NCBI GenBank assembly: GCA_021779335.1
Contig: JAJYAW010000158.1
Span: 1 to 6,753, forward strand
Reading direction: 5' to 3'
Source of the DNA: Myxococcales bacterium
Lineage (GTDB): Bacteria; Myxococcota; Myxococcia; Myxococcales; Anaeromyxobacteraceae
DNA: 6,753 nt
In this document: one piece after another, positions 5,751-6,753 of the stretch
Layout: each line of letters begins with the position of its first letter
Numbering within the stretch: the first letter of the stretch is position 1
Notes under the pieces: generated by a model
What the model was told of the DNA's origin: nothing
The model's database searches: none
The model's input: only the letters and a program-made list of their open reading frames with translations
Position numbers and translations under genes: made by a program

Positions 5751-5852
5751 TCAGTCGTGGCAGCCCGACACGAGCCGGGACGCCTTGGCGCAGCACTGCG
5801 CGGTCTGCTCGGGCGCGCAGCAACCCTTCTTCACCTTGGTCAGCAGCTTCAT
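5751..5852 (-). CDS. 33-aa cysteine-rich peptide
   Basis: A short reading frame encoding a basic start (MKLLTKVKKG) and then five cysteines at positions 11, 12, 20, 21 and 31, ending SGCHD. The spacing CC-x7-CC-x9-C is not a family I recognise. Support for translation: an AAAGGA ribosome-binding site six bases before the ATG, placement 11 bases after the stop of the 60-aa gene, the same strand and apparent operon as trxA/trxB, and a perfect hairpin right after the stop. It has no convincing signal peptide. It could be a small metal-binding protein, a thioredoxin substrate, or a leader peptide whose cysteine codons sense Cys supply for the downstream thioredoxin genes. Existence as a gene is likely; function is unknown. 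Confidence 0.7.
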   Translation of the reverse strand: MKLLTKVKKGCCAPEQTAQCCAKASRLVSGCHD

Positions 5853-5863
5853 CGGACGTCCTT

Positions 5864-6046
5864 TCAGGCGGCGATCTGCTTCTCGAGCTTCTGCTTCAGC
5901 TTCCGCGCCGCGTCACAGTCTTCACACGGCGCGTCGGGCTTCTTGGCGTGCACCTGGCAGGTCGAGAGGCAGTTGCCGAGCGACTGGACCAGGATGCGGA
6001 CTTCCTTCGCCGTGAAGTCGATGGTGCTTGGAGCTTGAGTGCTCAT
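5864..6046 (-). CDS. 60-aa hypothetical protein with CX3C and CX2C motifs
   Basis: An unrecognised small protein. It has a short N-terminal region, a helix-prone stretch KEVRILVQSLGN (14-25), then C26-LST-C30, a ten-residue linker, C41-ED-C44, and a charged, likely helical or coiled-coil tail ARKLKQKLEKQIAA (47-60). The four cysteines could form a zinc or Fe-S site, or two disulfides handled by the thioredoxin encoded downstream. There is no signal peptide or membrane segment. A strong ribosome-binding site (AGGGAGG) lies just before the ATG at 6046. It precedes the 33-aa peptide by 11 bases and is separated from the rhodanese gene by 91 bases, so it may start the transcript containing trxA/trxB. 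Confidence 0.85.
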   Translation of the reverse strand: MSTQAPSTIDFTAKEVRILVQSLGNCLSTCQVHAKKPDAPCEDCDAARKLKQKLEKQIAA

Positions 6047-6064
6047 GCGTCCTCCCTGCGGTCC

Positions 6065-6070
6065 ATCGTA
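6065..6070 (-). promoter_or_regulatory. Possible -10 box (TACGAT) for the small-protein/trx transcript
   Basis: On the minus strand TACGAT lies about 18 bases before the ATG of the 60-aa gene, inside the 91-base gap after the rhodanese gene. It fits a TAnnnT -10 element and would leave a 5' leader of roughly a dozen bases holding the AGGGAGG site. No good -35 box lies 16-18 bases upstream, so this is weak. Confidence 0.25.
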
Positions 6071-6137
6071 GCGGCCTGGTGGGCCCGGCAGGACTACCTG
6101 ACGGGTTGTGCCACCTTGCCGCCCTGTCCCTGAGAGC

Positions 6138-6518
6138 CTACCCGGCCGGCGGAGGTTCGGGGGAGGCCGGCCCGCGGAGCTCGGCGAGGCCCCGCCGCCG
6201 CCACGCCAGCATGCCGCCGGCGAGCTGCCGGGCGTCATAGCCGTGGCTCCGCAGGAGCCTGACCGCGGGGATGGAGCGGTGGGCCGTGAGGCAGATGGCC
6301 ACCACCGGGCGCCCGGGGTCGAGCCCCGCGGCGGCCAGCCCGGCCGCCAGCGAGGTGATCGGGAGGTTGCGCGCGCCGGGGAGGTGGCCGGCCGCGAACT
6401 CCGCGGGCGTGCGGACGTCGAGGAGCTGTGGGGGCTGCCGCCCGGCCAGGGCCGCCGAGAGCTCGTCCGGCCCGAGCTCGGCCACGCGGCCGAAGGGGAT
6501 CCACCAGGGTGTGGCCAT
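6138..6518 (-). CDS. Single-domain rhodanese-like protein
   Basis: A 126-aa protein with one rhodanese homology domain, predicted to carry sulfane sulfur as a cysteine persulfide. LLDVRTPAEFAAGHLPGARNLP (32-53) is the typical CH2A-type segment. The active-site loop is C76-L-T-A-H-R-S82, of normal length with the usual catalytic Cys and Arg, but Ala replaces the common Gly (CxxGxR). GYDARQLAGGMLAW (93-106) is the family's C-terminal signature. The tail from about 113 is Pro-rich and disordered. There is no signal peptide. The start ATG at 6518 gives a normal length; the ribosome-binding site (AAGGTGG, very close to the ATG) is weak. It lies upstream of the thioredoxin cluster on the same strand and may supply or remove persulfide sulfur in that pathway; this link is inferred from proximity. 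Confidence 0.9.
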   Translation of the reverse strand: MATPWWIPFGRVAELGPDELSAALAGRQPPQLLDVRTPAEFAAGHLPGARNLPITSLAAGLAAAGLDPGRPVVAICLTAHRSIPAVRLLRSHGYDARQLAGGMLAWRRRGLAELRGPASPEPPPAG

Positions 6519-6538
6519 GCCACCTTCGAGCCGCCGCC

Positions 6539-6562
6539 GGCGCCGGGGAGTCGGCCGGCGCC
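6539..6562. terminator. GC-rich hairpin between the regulator and rhodanese genes
   Basis: GGCGCCGG (6539-6546) and CCGGCGCC (6555-6562) form a perfect 8-bp stem with an 8-base loop in the 61-base gap between the two minus-strand genes. There is no T-run on the minus strand. It could end the regulator transcript, but such palindromes arise easily at this GC content. Confidence 0.3.
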
Positions 6563-6579
6563 CGGCGGGCGCGGCGGCC

Positions 6580-6753
6580 TCAGGCCACCCCGAGGGCCCG
6601 CATCCGCCGCCACAGCGTGCTGCGGTTCACCCCCAGCGCCCGGGCCGTCTCGCCCCTGTTCCAGCGGTTGGCCTCCAGGGCGCGGGTCAGCGCCTCGCGC
6701 TCCGCCTCGGCGGCGCGCTCCGCGGCGTCCCCGTCGGCGCGCCGGGGCTCGCG
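6580..6753 (-). CDS. C-terminal Fis-type HTH of a probable sigma-54-dependent regulator (5' end outside window)
   Basis: Only the last 57 residues are visible. They begin with an Arg/Ala/Glu-rich linker (about 1-20), followed by the factor-for-inversion type helix-turn-helix: LTRALEANRWNRGETARALG, then VNRSTLWRRMRALGVA to the stop. This arrangement, with NRWNRGETARALGVNRSTLWRRM, is the HTH_8 DNA-binding end found in NtrC-like activators, usually preceded by a sigma-54 AAA+ domain and often a receiver or sensor domain. Those upstream domains lie outside the window, so identity as a full activator is inferred from the family. It sits 61 bases upstream of the rhodanese gene on the same strand and may regulate the thiol cluster, although I found no good -24/-12 promoter. 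Confidence 0.85.
   Translation of the reverse strand, partial: REPRRADGDAAERAAEAEREALTRALEANRWNRGETARALGVNRSTLWRRMRALGVA

Noticed and set aside
5751..5852. 33-aa Cys-rich peptide as substrate of the radical SAM/SPASM enzyme
   Set aside because: It lies about 3 kb away in a different operon with a thioredoxin context, separated by an oppositely oriented gene pair. Nothing in the sequence links them.
6047..6137. Sigma-54 promoter upstream of the 60-aa gene (TGGCAC on the minus strand)
   Set aside because: The -24-like TGGCAC is followed by GTCAG instead of a TTGCW-type -12 element, so the match fails.
1..6753. CRISPR array, tRNA/rRNA, insertion sequence or prophage signature
   Set aside because: No regularly spaced repeats, cloverleaf-like segments, transposase or integrase motifs, or terminal inverted repeats were seen; base composition looks even across the window.

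Overview
The window is very GC-rich (roughly 70% or more by eye), with strong G/C third-position bias and long spurious antisense frames. Gene style and content suggest a Myxococcota/Deltaproteobacteria-type genome, and Anaeromyxobacter is my best guess. That is inference; no marker gene is present. I see no mobile element, tRNA, rRNA or CRISPR array.

Left block (1-2699, minus strand, read right to left): a radical SAM/SPASM maturase-like enzyme, a 16-cysteine DUF5714 protein and a class I SAM-dependent methyltransferase. Both junctions are 4-base ATGA overlaps, so the three genes look translationally coupled. The methyltransferase runs off the left edge close to its C-terminus. No precursor peptide is visible nearby.

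Middle block (2700-4251): a divergent intergenic region carries repeats of TGGAGCCC. Two small plus-strand genes follow: a two-helix DUF6132-type membrane protein with a CX4C motif, and a 74-aa free zinc-binding anti-sigma (ZAS/zf-HC2) domain. Convergent to these is an ECF sigma factor that carries its own ZAS domain fused at the C-terminus. The free and fused domains share ligand spacing (C-x25-H-x3-C-x2-C). The two stop codons lie in one palindrome.

Right block (4326-6518, minus strand): a thiol-redox gene set. In order of transcription these are a single-domain rhodanese, a 60-aa CX3C/CX2C protein, a 33-aa five-cysteine peptide, a thioredoxin with an ECPPC active site, and a thioredoxin reductase that keeps CATC but lacks the arginines that normally read NADPH. 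Between the 33-aa peptide and trxA the transcript can fold into two mutually exclusive hairpins. One of them ends in a T-run, a layout that resembles an attenuator. The window ends in the C-terminal Fis-type helix-turn-helix of what is probably a sigma-54-dependent activator (6580-6753).

Thiol and zinc/Fe-S chemistry recurs across all blocks. The most promising targets are the coupled radical SAM-DUF5714-methyltransferase set, the Cys-peptide/attenuator-like leader upstream of trxA-trxB, and the sigma factor with fused and free ZAS domains.
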